NCBI GenBank assembly: GCA_943370355.1
Contig: CALRQP020000001.1
Span: forward strand, 124,001 to 188,000
DNA: 64,000 nucleotides
DNA from: JADCGM01 sp943370355
GTDB lineage: Bacteria; Pseudomonadota; Alphaproteobacteria; Sphingomonadales; Sphingomonadaceae
Reading direction: 5' to 3'
Below are positions 16,162 to 26,155 of this stretch, piece by piece (position 1 is the first letter of the stretch; every line of letters begins with the position of its first letter). Under the pieces are notes generated by a model. The model saw nothing but the letters and a program-made list of their open reading frames with translations, had not been told where the DNA came from and did not search any database. Both the position numbers and the translations under genes were made by a program.

Positions 16162-16205
16162 GATTACATGTGTAATCAGAATAGGACTACAAGCGTAATC
16201 GTCAA
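16162..16205 (-). promoter_or_regulatory. Promoter and twin BlaI-type operators
   Basis: On the minus strand: -35 TTGACG (16200-16205), 16-bp spacer, -10 TATTCT (16178-16183). A perfect palindrome GATTACA-TG-TGTAATC (16162-16177) lies just downstream of the -10. An imperfect copy, GACTACA-AG-CGTAATC (16185-16200), fills the spacer. BlaI-family repressors bind TACA/TGTA dyads of this kind, so bound repressor would block the polymerase. Confidence 0.8.
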
Positions 16206-16225
16206 GGGGTTATCTTCACACCAAC

Positions 16226-16247
16226 GTCCCCGCCCTTGAGGGGGAAG
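16226..16247. repeat. Solo REP remnant
   Basis: GTCCCCGCCCTTGAGGGGGA matches the outer hairpin of the 14006-14160 element with one arm decayed. It lies about 30 bp past the stop of the flotillin gene. Confidence 0.6.
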
Positions 16248-16275
16248 TTTGTGGCCGATCGCGGCCAGGTGATGG

Positions 16276-17973
16276 CTAGTCGGTGGAAGGTGCTGGCCCG
16301 CCTCGCGTCGGCTCGGGCGCGACCACCATTGCTGCACCGCCGCCCAACGTGGCGAGCGAACTCCCGTCCAAGCCCAGTTCTTTCATGAGCCCATCGAGCA
16401 TCGGTGCCTGGGCACGATAGCGTAGTGCCGCATTGACCGCCGCCGAGGCGAGATTGCCGTCGCCCTGTGCGACGTCGCCGCCACCACCGTTTCCGCCCGT
16501 CAGCCCATCGACCTGGACGATCTTGATGCTGTCGATGGCCTCCAGCGGCTTGGCGGACTCGCGGATCAAATCGGGGAGCACCTTCAGCAGCGCGAGGCGG
16601 GTCTGCATCGACATCGACTCGTTCGACAGCAGATTGACCGCTTCATTGATCGCGCGCTGGCCCGCCGCCTCGACGCTGAACCGTACCCCGGCCGCCTCGG
16701 CGCGCAGCTTCTCGGCGACCGCGTCGCCTTCAGCTGTCATGCGGGCCGCCTCGGCGCGGTCGCCTGCCGCCTGCTTCTCGGCTTCGGCCTGTACACGCAC
16801 ACCGATGGCCGCGACCTCGGCCTCCTTCGACGCTTCGATCAGTTCGATGCTTTTCGCGCGGGCCGCAATCTCAGTTTCGCGAGCGGTTGTGACCTGCTCC
16901 TCCGCCGCGGCCGCCAGCGCGCGCGCCTTGTCGGCTTCAGCGCGCGCCTGACTCTCCTCGCGTGACTTGTTGCTGACCGCAATCTGCTGCTCCTGCCGCG
17001 CGATGGCGACCGCTTGCTCCTGCGCGATGCGCGCTTCGCTGACTGAGCGATCAGCCTCGATTTGCGCCGAATCGACCTGCCGTTTGGCGGTGATTTTGGC
17101 TTCCTCGGCTTCACGGCTTCGCTCGGCCTGCTGCTGGGCAACCTCCGCCGACTGGGCTGCCCGCCGGACCTCAAGCTCGCGTTCCTGCTCAAGCTGCGCG
17201 AACTGGGTTTCCCGCGCCAACTCCAGACTTTTGCGCTCGGCCTCAAGGTTCTTGGTTTCGATCTGGACCCTTGTGTCCTGCTCGATATCGTTGCGGGTCT
17301 TGGTGCGCAGCTGGATCTGCTCGGTTAGTTTGGTCAGACCTTCGGCGTCGAAAGCGTTGTTAGCGTTGAAATGTTCGATCGAAGTCTGGTCGAGGCCGGT
17401 GAGTGACACCGATTCGAGTTCCAGGCCGTTCATGGCCAAGTCAGCTGACGAAACCTGCTGGACCTTCTGCACGAAATCGGAGCGCTGCTCGTGGAGCTGG
17501 CTCATCGTCATCCCGGCCGCGACCGAGCGCAGCGCATCGACGAACTTGCCCTCGATCAATTCCTTCAGTTGCTCGGGATGCATGGTGCGAAGCCCCAGCG
17601 TCTGGGCGGCGGTTGCGATGGATTCGCTATCGGGGCGGACCCGCACATAGAACTCCGCCTTGACGTCGATGCGCATCCGATCCGACGTAATCAACGCATC
17701 GGCGTTGCGGCGCTCGACCGGCAGCCGCACGGTGTTCATGTTGACCGGCATCGTCTCGTGCAGAACCGGCAGCACCAGCGCGCCGCCGTTGATAACGACC
17801 TTTTCTCCGCCGAAGCCTGTACGGACAAAGCCGGTTTCCTTCGAGGCGCGCCGGTAGAGCCGGGCGATGATGACGCCCAGCACGACGAGCGCCACCAGCA
17901 CCACGACCGAATAGACGCCGATGACGATCAGCGAGCCGCCCGGGGTGGTCGCAGCTGGGACGATTTGGTTCAC
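16276..17973 (-). CDS. Flotillin-like SPFH protein (YqiK/FloT type)
   Basis: A 565-residue flotillin. It has an N-terminal membrane helix (residues ~14-38), an SPFH/band-7 domain (~40-230; GGALVLPVLHETMPVNMNTV, ERRNADALITSDRM), and a long flotillin coiled coil rich in Glu-Ala repeats (~230-450). The C-terminal tail includes the Gly-rich GGNGGGG. Flotillins oligomerise on membranes and organise lipid microdomains. Its ATG overlaps the stop of the YqiJ-like gene by four bases; this YqiJ-YqiK pairing is common and supports the call. Confidence 0.92.
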   Translation of the reverse strand: MNQIVPAATTPGGSLIVIGVYSVVVLVALVVLGVIIARLYRRASKETGFVRTGFGGEKVVINGGALVLPVLHETMPVNMNTVRLPVERRNADALITSDRMRIDVKAEFYVRVRPDSESIATAAQTLGLRTMHPEQLKELIEGKFVDALRSVAAGMTMSQLHEQRSDFVQKVQQVSSADLAMNGLELESVSLTGLDQTSIEHFNANNAFDAEGLTKLTEQIQLRTKTRNDIEQDTRVQIETKNLEAERKSLELARETQFAQLEQERELEVRRAAQSAEVAQQQAERSREAEEAKITAKRQVDSAQIEADRSVSEARIAQEQAVAIARQEQQIAVSNKSREESQARAEADKARALAAAAEEQVTTARETEIAARAKSIELIEASKEAEVAAIGVRVQAEAEKQAAGDRAEAARMTAEGDAVAEKLRAEAAGVRFSVEAAGQRAINEAVNLLSNESMSMQTRLALLKVLPDLIRESAKPLEAIDSIKIVQVDGLTGGNGGGGDVAQGDGNLASAAVNAALRYRAQAPMLDGLMKELGLDGSSLATLGGGAAMVVAPEPTRGGPAPSTD

Positions 17974-18596
17974 AATGGGGCTCCGGGTTCGAGGAACATG
18001 CGGGGGGTTGCCGCAATGGCTTTGAAAAGATTGCCGTCGCGGCTGACGAGCAGTAGCTCTTCGCCCTCGGCGAAGCTGTGATCTCCGTCATGCGGCTCGA
18101 CGAGCACATAATGATGCTGCCCGAAGGCATCGCGCACCCGGGCGCGGGCAGGCGAGCCGACGCGCGCGGTTCCGACGACGATTGTGGCACGCTGGCGCAC
18201 GAGCGTGTCGAGACTGACCGCTGTGGTTTCGTCGCGCGGCATGACTCGCGCGACAAGACGCCCTGCCACGGCTGTTGCGGGCAGTGCCGCCACAAACGCG
18301 ATGGGTATCGCGACAATCGGCTTCAGCAGCCCGAGCCCCAGCCCCAATGCGATCTGCTGCAGCGTCAGTCCCGCCAGCGCAAAACAGGCGAGCAGCACAA
18401 CGAACAGCATGATCAGCGGCAGCCGGCCGACGCCCAGCCAGTCGAGCGCGTGCCCGCCAACATCATGGTCGAGATCCAGATCCAGATGGACAGCGGCAGA
18501 CCCAAGTCCCACGGCCTCGACCGCACCGAGCAGGACCATGAGTACCAAAGCAATCGCGAACGCCAGATTCTCCGGCGCCAAGAGGAAATTCAACAT
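17970..18596 (-). CDS. YqiJ-like membrane protein with NfeD-type OB fold
   Basis: A 208-residue protein (ATG 18596, seven codons inside the longest frame, chosen because it begins MLNFLLAPENLAF as in YqiJ). Three or so membrane segments (residues ~10-32, 57-80, 85-110) precede a C-terminal beta domain starting near LDTLVRQRATIVVGTA. NfeD-like OB-fold proteins are genetic partners of flotillin/stomatin proteins, and the flotillin gene follows with an ATGA overlap. The pair probably builds one membrane complex. Confidence 0.85.
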   Translation of the reverse strand: MLNFLLAPENLAFAIALVLMVLLGAVEAVGLGSAAVHLDLDLDHDVGGHALDWLGVGRLPLIMLFVVLLACFALAGLTLQQIALGLGLGLLKPIVAIPIAFVAALPATAVAGRLVARVMPRDETTAVSLDTLVRQRATIVVGTARVGSPARARVRDAFGQHHYVLVEPHDGDHSFAEGEELLLVSRDGNLFKAIAATPRMFLEPGAPL

Positions 18597-18691
18597 CCAC
18601 CCACCTGCACACCACAAAAATAGGACTCGCGGGGCCGCGGCTCAATGGAAATCGGTGCCACCCGTCCGATTGGCCGGGACATTAACTGGAC

Positions 18692-20076
<1,385 letters not shown>

Positions 20077-20080
<4 letters not shown>

Positions 20081-20538
20081 TTCTTGCGGAAGCGGTCGAG
20101 CGTGACGACGTTCGATCCGTCCAGCACCGGCTCGGGCGGCGGGGCCGGCGCGGGCGGGGCTTCGGGCATCGCGACCGCGAACTGCAGCGCGAAATTGACC
20201 GACGGATCGACGAAGCCGCTGATCGCCTTGTAGGGGATGACCAGCTTGGCCGGGACCTGGTTGAACGACAGGCCGATCGTGAAACTGTCGTCGTCGACCG
20301 ACAGGTCCCAATAGCGGTGCTGGATCACGACCGTCATCTCGTCGGGATAGCGTTCGGCGAGATGCTTCGGGATTTCGACGCCCGGATATTTGGTGCGGAA
20401 TGCGATGTAGAAATGATGCGCGCCGGGCAGGCCGCCGTTCGCGTCGATGTCGCCCAGCACCTTCTTGACGACGCCGCGCAGCGATTCCTGCACGATCTCG
20501 TCATAGGGAATCAGGCTCTCGGGCGGTGTTTCGCTCAT
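20077..20538 (-). CDS. sspB: SspB-type ClpXP adaptor protein
   Basis: A 153-residue alphaproteobacterial SspB. The fold region reads MSETPPESLIPYDEIVQESL, GGLPGAHHFYIAFRT, and MTVVIQHRYWDLSVDDD, and the tail after a Pro/Ala linker ends NVVTLDRFRKK, the short motif that docks on ClpX. SspB hands ssrA-tagged proteins to ClpXP. The ssrA gene itself lies about 4 kb away in this window. It is coupled to fumC by an ATGA overlap; that linkage has no obvious functional reason. Confidence 0.93.
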
Positions 20539-20616
20539 CGCTGCCGATGTGGCGTGGCAGAGGCCAAGGGTCAAGCGGTCTTGCCCGCAAGGGCGATCAT
20601 CCGCCATGACAAGGCC

Positions 20617-21564
20617 ATGAACGCCCGCCCGATCATCATCGATTGCGACCCCGGAGTGGACGACGCCATTGCGCTGCTGCTCGCCTTTGCGGTGCCCGAG
20701 GCGATCGAATTGCTCGCGATCACAGCGGTGGCCGGGAATGTACCGCTGAGCCTCACCGAGCGGAATGCGCGCATTGTTCGCACCATCGGCAATCGCGAGG
20801 ATGTGCCGGTCTACGCCGGGGCCGAGCGGCCGTTGGTGCGCGCGCCCGCCTTCGAGGCGGAGCATGGGCCGAGCGCTTTCCACGGCGAAAGCGGGCTCGG
20901 CAGCCTGCAGCTGGTCGAGCCGGCAGGAGGTTTGGCGGAGGGCCATGCTGCTGATGCGATCGTGCGGCTCGTCATGGGGCGGCCTGCCGGAGAGGTGACC
21001 CTCATCGCGGTCGGGCCGCTGACCAATGTCGCGCTGGCGATGCAGCGCGAGCCACGTCTCGCCGGGCATCTGCGCGAGATCGCGATCATGGGCGGCGCGC
21101 GGTCGGCGGGCGGTAACATCACGCCGTCGGCGGAATTCAACATTTATGCCGATCCCGACGCCGCTGCGGTGGTGTTCGGCAGCGGCGCGCGCATCGCGGC
21201 GTTCGGGCTCGATGTTACCCATCAAGTCCGCACGACGGCGGCGCGCATCGCGGCCATCGACGCGATCGGAAGCGCATCCGCCAAGGCCACTGCCGAGCTG
21301 CTCCGCTTCGCGCATGGCGTTGCCGAGGCGATGGAGCGCGAGGGTGCACCGATCCACGATCCCTGCCCGATCGTCTGGCTGCTCGCGCCCGAGCTGTTCG
21401 AGTCCAAGCCCGCCGAGGTGCGTATCGAAACCATGTCCGACCTGACGCGCGGCCATACCGCTGTCGAATTCCGTGTCGATCCCGCCACCGCGCCGGTGGG
21501 CTGGATGACGGGGGTCGATGCGCAAGGCGTGTTCGACTTGCTGACAAACCGGCTGGCGCGATGA
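20617..21564 (+). CDS. Inosine-uridine type nucleoside hydrolase
   Basis: A 315-residue nucleoside N-ribohydrolase. The Ca-binding N-terminus IIIDCDPGVDDAIALL is diagnostic. Further motifs are IAVGPLTNVALA, IMGGARSAGGNITPSAEFNI followed by YADPDAA, and IHDPCPI with the second Asp. These enzymes split ribonucleosides into base and ribose. The ATG at 20617 directly precedes this motif. The next gene, a ribokinase, starts inside its stop (ATGA), so free ribose would be captured at once. It heads a four-gene operon. Confidence 0.95.
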   Translation: MNARPIIIDCDPGVDDAIALLLAFAVPEAIELLAITAVAGNVPLSLTERNARIVRTIGNREDVPVYAGAERPLVRAPAFEAEHGPSAFHGESGLGSLQLVEPAGGLAEGHAADAIVRLVMGRPAGEVTLIAVGPLTNVALAMQREPRLAGHLREIAIMGGARSAGGNITPSAEFNIYADPDAAAVVFGSGARIAAFGLDVTHQVRTTAARIAAIDAIGSASAKATAELLRFAHGVAEAMEREGAPIHDPCPIVWLLAPELFESKPAEVRIETMSDLTRGHTAVEFRVDPATAPVGWMTGVDAQGVFDLLTNRLAR

Positions 21565-22409
21565 GCGTGCGCATCACCGTGCTCGGCTCGATCAACCTCG
21601 ATCTGGTTGCAACGGGGGCGCGGCTGCCGGTGCCGGGCGAGACGGTGACCGGCGCCACCTTCGCGCGCCATCCCGGCGGCAAGGGCGCCAATCAGGCGCT
21701 GGCAGCGCAGCGGCTCGGGGCAGAGGTACGGCTGATCGGCCGGGTTGGCGATGACGCAATGGCAGGTGAGGCGCTCGCATTGCTGCAGAGCGGGGACGTC
21801 GATCTTTCCGATGTGTCGGTCGATCCGGCCGCCCCAACCGGAGTCGCGCTGATCGCAGTCGACACGGAGGGCGAGAATCTGATCGTTGTCGCCCCCGGCG
21901 CGAACGCGCAACTGCGCCCCGCCGACGTTTCGCCTTTCACCGCCGATGCGATGATCGCCCAGCTTGAGCTGCCCGTCGAAACCATCGCAGCCGTTGCGGC
22001 GGGCTACGCCGGTTTCGTGACACTCAACCTCGCTCCGGTCTGCCCTGTGCCGCAAGCCCTGCTCGAACGCGCCGATCTCATCGTCGTCAACGAGGGCGAG
22101 GCGACACATTACTGCGCGGCGTTACCCGCCTTGCCCGGACTCGTCGCGATCACGCTGGGCGCTCGCGGCGCACACCTATTCCGGCGCGGCGAATTGCTGG
22201 CCGAGGCTGCCCCGCCGCCCGTCACCGTCGTTGACGCGACAGGCGCTGGCGATAGCTTTGTCGCCGCGCTGACCGTGGCGCTGCTCGAAGGCCAGCCGCA
22301 CGAGACGGCACTTGGCTTCGCCTGTGCGGCAGGAGCACTTGCCGCGACCAAAGCCGGTGCGCAACCGTCGCTGCCGTTTCGCGCCGATGTCGATGGAGCC
22401 TGCCGATGA
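21561..22409 (+). CDS. rbsK: PfkB family ribokinase
   Basis: A 282-residue PfkB-type sugar kinase resembling ribokinase. The N-terminal signature is HPGGKGANQALAAQRLGA, with GSINLDLVATGARLPVPGET before it, and the C-terminal nucleotide/catalytic motif is VVDATGAGDSF with the catalytic Asp. It phosphorylates ribose to ribose 5-phosphate. It is coupled on both sides by four-base overlaps with the nucleoside hydrolase and the oxygenase gene. No ribose transporter is seen nearby, consistent with ribose coming from nucleosides. Confidence 0.9.
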   Translation: MSVRITVLGSINLDLVATGARLPVPGETVTGATFARHPGGKGANQALAAQRLGAEVRLIGRVGDDAMAGEALALLQSGDVDLSDVSVDPAAPTGVALIAVDTEGENLIVVAPGANAQLRPADVSPFTADAMIAQLELPVETIAAVAAGYAGFVTLNLAPVCPVPQALLERADLIVVNEGEATHYCAALPALPGLVAITLGARGAHLFRRGELLAEAAPPPVTVVDATGAGDSFVAALTVALLEGQPHETALGFACAAGALAATKAGAQPSLPFRADVDGACR

Positions 22410-23335
22410 CCCGCGTCCCGACGCTCAGCCTCGCGTCCTTCACCCACGGCTCGCCCGCCGACCGCGCCGCGTTCGAAGCCACGCTGCTCGAAGGCCTGAA
22501 ACGCTATGGTTTCATCATCCTGACCGATCACGGCGTGCCGGTGCCGCTCATCGAGCGTGCCTATGCGCTGGCCGCCGAGCTGTTCTCCTGGGACGAGGCC
22601 GCCAAGCGGCGCTACGCCAAAGGCATGCGCGGCTACACGCCGTTCGGCACCGAACATGCCCGCGATTCGAACCTGCCCGACCTCAAGGAATTCTGGCAGA
22701 TCGGCCGCGAAACCCCGCCCGCCGATGCGCCCGGCGGCGACTTCCCGCCGAATGTCTGGCCCGACGAACTGCCGGAGTTTCGCACCGTGTTTGCCGAGCT
22801 ATTCGCCGGCCTCGATGCGGCAGGCCGCAAATTGCTGCGCGCGCTCGCCCCCGGCCTTGGCCTCGCCCGCGATGCCTTCGACCCGATGGTGACCGACGGC
22901 ACCTCTATCCTGCGCGTGCTGCACTACCCGCCGATCCCCGGCAATGCGCCGCCCGGCGCAGTACGCTCCGCCGCGCATGAGGACATCAATTTCCTGACGC
23001 TGCTCGTCGCCGCCAAGGGCGCCGGCCTGCAACTGCTCGACCGCGACGGCACATGGCTGCCCGTCGAGACCGAGCCGACCAACCTCATTGTCGACTCCGG
23101 CGATATGATGCAGCGCCTGACCGGCGGCGTGATCCCCTCGACCACCCACCGCGTCGTCAACCCGGCCGGCCCGAACGTCAGCCGCTATTCGATGCCGTTC
23201 TTCATGCATCCCGCAAGCCACGTCAGCCTCGCGACCCTGCCGTCGTGCGCCGATGGCCCGAACGTCCAGCCCCCGATCACAGCCGGCGAATTCCTCGCGC
23301 AGCGGCTGCGGGAGATCGGATTGGCTGGCCGATGA
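22406..23335 (+). CDS. Fe(II)/2-oxoglutarate oxygenase, isopenicillin-N-synthase-like
   Basis: A 309-residue member of the IPNS/flavanone-hydroxylase-like dioxygenase family. The N-terminal DIOX_N part reads YGFIILTDHGVPVPLIERAY. The iron triad is HEDINFLTLL (H-x-D) and the distal His in TTHRVVNP; the co-substrate Arg and Ser are in SRYSMPFFMHP. The substrate is unknown. Being locked between ribokinase and another oxygenase by ATGA overlaps suggests a substrate released from nucleosides, such as a base (inference). Confidence 0.88.
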   Translation: MTRVPTLSLASFTHGSPADRAAFEATLLEGLKRYGFIILTDHGVPVPLIERAYALAAELFSWDEAAKRRYAKGMRGYTPFGTEHARDSNLPDLKEFWQIGRETPPADAPGGDFPPNVWPDELPEFRTVFAELFAGLDAAGRKLLRALAPGLGLARDAFDPMVTDGTSILRVLHYPPIPGNAPPGAVRSAAHEDINFLTLLVAAKGAGLQLLDRDGTWLPVETEPTNLIVDSGDMMQRLTGGVIPSTTHRVVNPAGPNVSRYSMPFFMHPASHVSLATLPSCADGPNVQPPITAGEFLAQRLREIGLAGR

Positions 23336-24507
23336 CTCGCGACGAAGCCCTGGCGCTGATCGGCGAGTTTCTCCGGCCCCTGCCCGCCGACCAATTCTTC
23401 GCCGAAATCTTGGGCCGCCGTGTGGCTGCTGTCGATGGCGACGCGGGCCATCCTCGCGCCGCGCTGCTCGGACCCGATCCTCGCGCCACAGTCCTGGCAG
23501 CCTATGCGACCCATGCGAGCAGCTTCGGCTTCCACGCCGATGGCGTTACTGGGCCGCCACCGCCGCGTGATGGTATCGACAGCCCGGAGGCGTTCGCCGA
23601 GCTTGTCGCGGCACATCACGAGCGCGGCTATACGTTGCACATCCCTGATATGGCGACGCTCTCGCAACCGCTTCGGCGGCTCGTGACGGCGCTCGAAACG
23701 ATGCTGCATCAGCCAGTCCAGGCCTCGCTATTCTGGAGCCGCCCCGGAAACCGCGCGCCCGTACATTATGACGACCGGGACAATCTGACCGTTCAGCTCG
23801 TGGGTGCCAAGCGCTGGTATGTGGCGACCGAGCCATCGACGCTACACAATCCGTGGCGCGGCGTTGCAGAGGCGCCCGCGCCGCTGGGGTCGCACCGGAC
23901 GCTTGACCGGCTACCCGGTGAGCTGCTGTTCATCCCGCGCGGGACCCGCCACACCGTCGAAACGAGGGCAGAATCGCTTCATCTCTCGATCGCAATCACC
24001 CCGACCACGGTCCGCGAGACGATCGCTGCCGCGCTCGACCATCTGTCGGATTATGAGTTTGCGCTTCGCGACAATGCGTTCAGCCGGGTCGATCGGCGTG
24101 ACGATGCGGCCGACCAGATTGCTGCCAAGGTGATCGCCGGGCTTGAGCTGCTGTTGGCGCGAAGCCATGAACCGGGCTTCCTGATGGCCGCGCTCGACCG
24201 GCGGGCGTCGCGGTTCGTCAGCGACTTGCCGAAACTTCCGCGAGTGCCGCCGCTGGCAGACCTGTCGCCCGCCAGCGAAGTCCGCCACAGTGATGCCGCG
24301 ACCAGCGTGCTGCTTGTCGGTGAGGACATGGTCGATTTCGCCCTCCCAGGCCAGCATCTGAACGTCCATAAGGCTGCCGAGCCCGCGCTACGCTTCATTG
24401 CTGCAACGTCGCGCTTTCGTGTGGCCGACCTGCCTGGCCTGTCGGACGAACTTCGAGTCGCGCTCGTCGCCCGGCTGATCGCCAGCGGCTATCTGATCCC
24501 GGTGTAG
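23332..24507 (+). CDS. JmjC/cupin-4 family oxygenase
   Basis: A 391-residue protein with a cupin fold of the JmjC/ROXA kind. H-x-D is in PVHYDDRDNLTVQLVGAKRW, and the distal His is in FIPRGTRHTVETRAES. The C-terminal ~150 residues look like the helical dimerisation and winged-helix parts found in bacterial ribosomal oxygenases. Characterised relatives hydroxylate ribosomal proteins or other macromolecules; the target here is unknown. ATG 23332 lies within the preceding stop, giving the fourth gene of the operon. Confidence 0.85.
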   Translation: MTRDEALALIGEFLRPLPADQFFAEILGRRVAAVDGDAGHPRAALLGPDPRATVLAAYATHASSFGFHADGVTGPPPPRDGIDSPEAFAELVAAHHERGYTLHIPDMATLSQPLRRLVTALETMLHQPVQASLFWSRPGNRAPVHYDDRDNLTVQLVGAKRWYVATEPSTLHNPWRGVAEAPAPLGSHRTLDRLPGELLFIPRGTRHTVETRAESLHLSIAITPTTVRETIAAALDHLSDYEFALRDNAFSRVDRRDDAADQIAAKVIAGLELLLARSHEPGFLMAALDRRASRFVSDLPKLPRVPPLADLSPASEVRHSDAATSVLLVGEDMVDFALPGQHLNVHKAAEPALRFIAATSRFRVADLPGLSDELRVALVARLIASGYLIPV

Positions 24508-24523
24508 TGGCGGAAAGTGGGGG

Positions 24524-24591
24524 GCTTCTGTTGCCCGGTGCCCCCCGGACCGCTGGTGTCCGCTTCTGTTGCCCGGTGCGGCCCGGACCGC
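24524..24591. repeat. Two 30-bp direct repeats downstream of ssrA
   Basis: GCTTCTGTTGCCCGGTGC followed by CCCCCGGACCGC (24524-24553) recurs at 24562-24591 with 28 of 30 bases identical and an 8-bp gap. The only differences are CC versus GG in the middle, which makes copy 2 (read on the minus strand) contain a GCGG...CCGC hairpin. The pair lies between the stop of the oxygenase operon and the 3' end of ssrA. Confidence 0.8.
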
Positions 24592-24599
24592 GCTAAGCT

Positions 24600-24840
24600 A
24601 GGTAACCTTTATCCCGTAGGATGCTGGTTACGCGGCGATCGCGAATGCCTCGTTATCGTTGGCATTTATGTGTTTGAACGGTTTTGCGGCGCATTCAGGC
24701 CGGGCGAAGATCTCCGTCTTTGGACGCACGTCGATCCTGGTTCGGCCCCCACAAAGCTGGTGGAGCCGCCGGGTACTGCCCCCGGGTCCGCTGCGTTTAT
24801 TACACGGCATCATTTATCGCCATATCCGGATAAGTCCGGC
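24600..24840 (-). ncRNA. ssrA: tmRNA, circularly permuted two-piece alphaproteobacterial type
   Basis: Transcribed leftwards. The acceptor piece comes first and ends with the tRNA-like T-arm and GGCTCCACCA (CCA at 24758-24760). A 7-nt intervening segment follows, and then the coding piece starts GGGGGCCGAACCAGGATCGA (from 24750), like the classic tmRNA 5' end; GGGGGCC pairs with GGCTCC. The tag frame at 24663-24628 encodes ANDNEAFAIAA then TAA, with the stop inside a GTAACC...GGTTAC stem. tmRNA rescues stalled ribosomes and marks products for ClpXP. Outer ends are approximate: the 5' end is set from the promoter, the 3' end is unsure. Confidence 0.93.
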
Positions 24841-24846
24841 TTGATC

Positions 24847-24875
24847 GATATAGGCGCATCACCCGGAAACGACAA
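24847..24875 (-). promoter_or_regulatory. Predicted ssrA promoter
   Basis: TTGTCG (24870-24875), 17-bp spacer, TATATC (24847-24852). A start about 7 bases on would begin the RNA near 24840, just before the acceptor piece. Confidence 0.6.
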
Positions 24876-24929
24876 GTTACGAGCCGCATCAATATCTTGA
24901 CGGAGGCGTTCCAATCGAGGGAGCGCCGC

Positions 24930-26099
24930 TCAACCCTTGATGCGCTTGCGCCGCTCCCACAGCTCGCTGACGCGCAGATAGCGGTCGAGCAGCCGGCCGT
25001 TGATCGCATCCCAGTCGTTGCGCTTGGCGCGGGCGAGACCCGCAGCACCTGCGCTGCGGCGGAACTCAGGGTCGGCGATGACCTGTGCCAGCGCGTCCGC
25101 CGATCCCTCGACATCGTCGGGCGTCGTCAGCAGGCCCGACACGCCATCCTCCACGAGACTCAGCGACCCCGTCGCGCGCGCGGCCACGACGGGCAGGCCG
25201 CTCGCCATCGCTTCCAATGTCACATTGCCGAACGCTTCGGTCGAGGAGGGATTGAACATCAGGTCGGCGCTCGCATAGGCACGCGCCAGATCGGGGCCGG
25301 TCAGAAAGCCGGTGAAGATCGCCTTTGGGACGCGTTCGGCGAACCAAGCGCGCGCCGGGCCGTCGCCGACCACCAGCATGCGGTGAGGAACGCCGCGTGT
25401 TTCGAGTTCGGCTGTCGCCGCCGCGACGATGTCGAGGCCCTTTTCGAGCACGATGCGCCCGACGAACAGGATCACCATTTCGTCATCGGCGATGCCGAGC
25501 GTCCGGCGCCACGCCATGTCACGGCGCTCGGGATTGAACAGGTCGCGGTCGATGCCGCGTGTCCACATGCTGATCCGGCGCGACATGCGCTGGTCGGCGA
25601 GGATCGCGGCCATGCTCTCCGACGGCGCATAGATTTCGATGCAGCGATTGTAGAGCCGGCGCAACGCCGCCTCCACGGCGACCTGGATCCACGCCATGTT
25701 GTAGTAGCGGAAATAGGTCTCGAAACGCGTGTGCACCGAGGCGACTGCCGGAATGCCGCGCCGCCGCGCCCACGACACGGCCCGGTGTCCGACGATGTCG
25801 GGCGCGGAAATATGCACGAGGTTGGGCGCAAAGGCCTTGAGGTCGGCGCGGATCGCGCGGTTGAGGCCCTTGCCGACGCGATATTCCCCGCGCCCGCCGG
25901 GAACCTTGAAGGAGGGGATCGAAATGAGCGTCCCCGTCGGCTCGAAGGCCGGCGTATCGGTGGTCGGCGCATAGACGCGCACCGTGACGCCCTGCCGCTC
26001 CAGATAGCCGACCAGCCGGTTCAGCGCCTGATTCGCGCCGTCCCGGACATAATTATAATTGCCCGAAAACAGGGCGATGCGGAGGTCGGCGGGTTCCAC
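24930..26099 (-). CDS. GT4 family glycosyltransferase
   Basis: A 389-residue GT-B glycosyltransferase of the GT4 (group 1) family. The N-terminal half begins IALFSGNYNYVRDGANQALN with the acceptor-side loop. The C-terminal half has VILFVGRIVLEKGLDIVAAA, MLVVGDGPAR and the E-x7-E donor site NPSSTEAFGNVTLEAMASGL. MgtA-like relatives transfer hexoses to lipids or polysaccharide precursors; the acceptor is not predictable here. It is probably peripheral to the cytoplasmic membrane. It is single, between ssrA and the sigma factor gene. Confidence 0.88.
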   Translation of the reverse strand: MEPADLRIALFSGNYNYVRDGANQALNRLVGYLERQGVTVRVYAPTTDTPAFEPTGTLISIPSFKVPGGRGEYRVGKGLNRAIRADLKAFAPNLVHISAPDIVGHRAVSWARRRGIPAVASVHTRFETYFRYYNMAWIQVAVEAALRRLYNRCIEIYAPSESMAAILADQRMSRRISMWTRGIDRDLFNPERRDMAWRRTLGIADDEMVILFVGRIVLEKGLDIVAAATAELETRGVPHRMLVVGDGPARAWFAERVPKAIFTGFLTGPDLARAYASADLMFNPSSTEAFGNVTLEAMASGLPVVAARATGSLSLVEDGVSGLLTTPDDVEGSADALAQVIADPEFRRSAGAAGLARAKRNDWDAINGRLLDRYLRVSELWERRKRIKG

Positions 26100-26155
26100 G
26101 CGGTCGTCCCATTGGTCAAAGGGTCGCGAGCCTTAGCCCGAACCGTGTTACATTG

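Noticed and set aside
24524..24591. Possible CRISPR fragment
   Set aside because: Only two repeats with an 8-bp gap, no spacers of usual length and no cas genes.
24628..24813. 61-codon minus frame ending in ANDNEAFAIAA
   Set aside because: It is the tmRNA read as if it were mRNA; only the last 11 codons (the tag) are translated, on stalled ribosomes.
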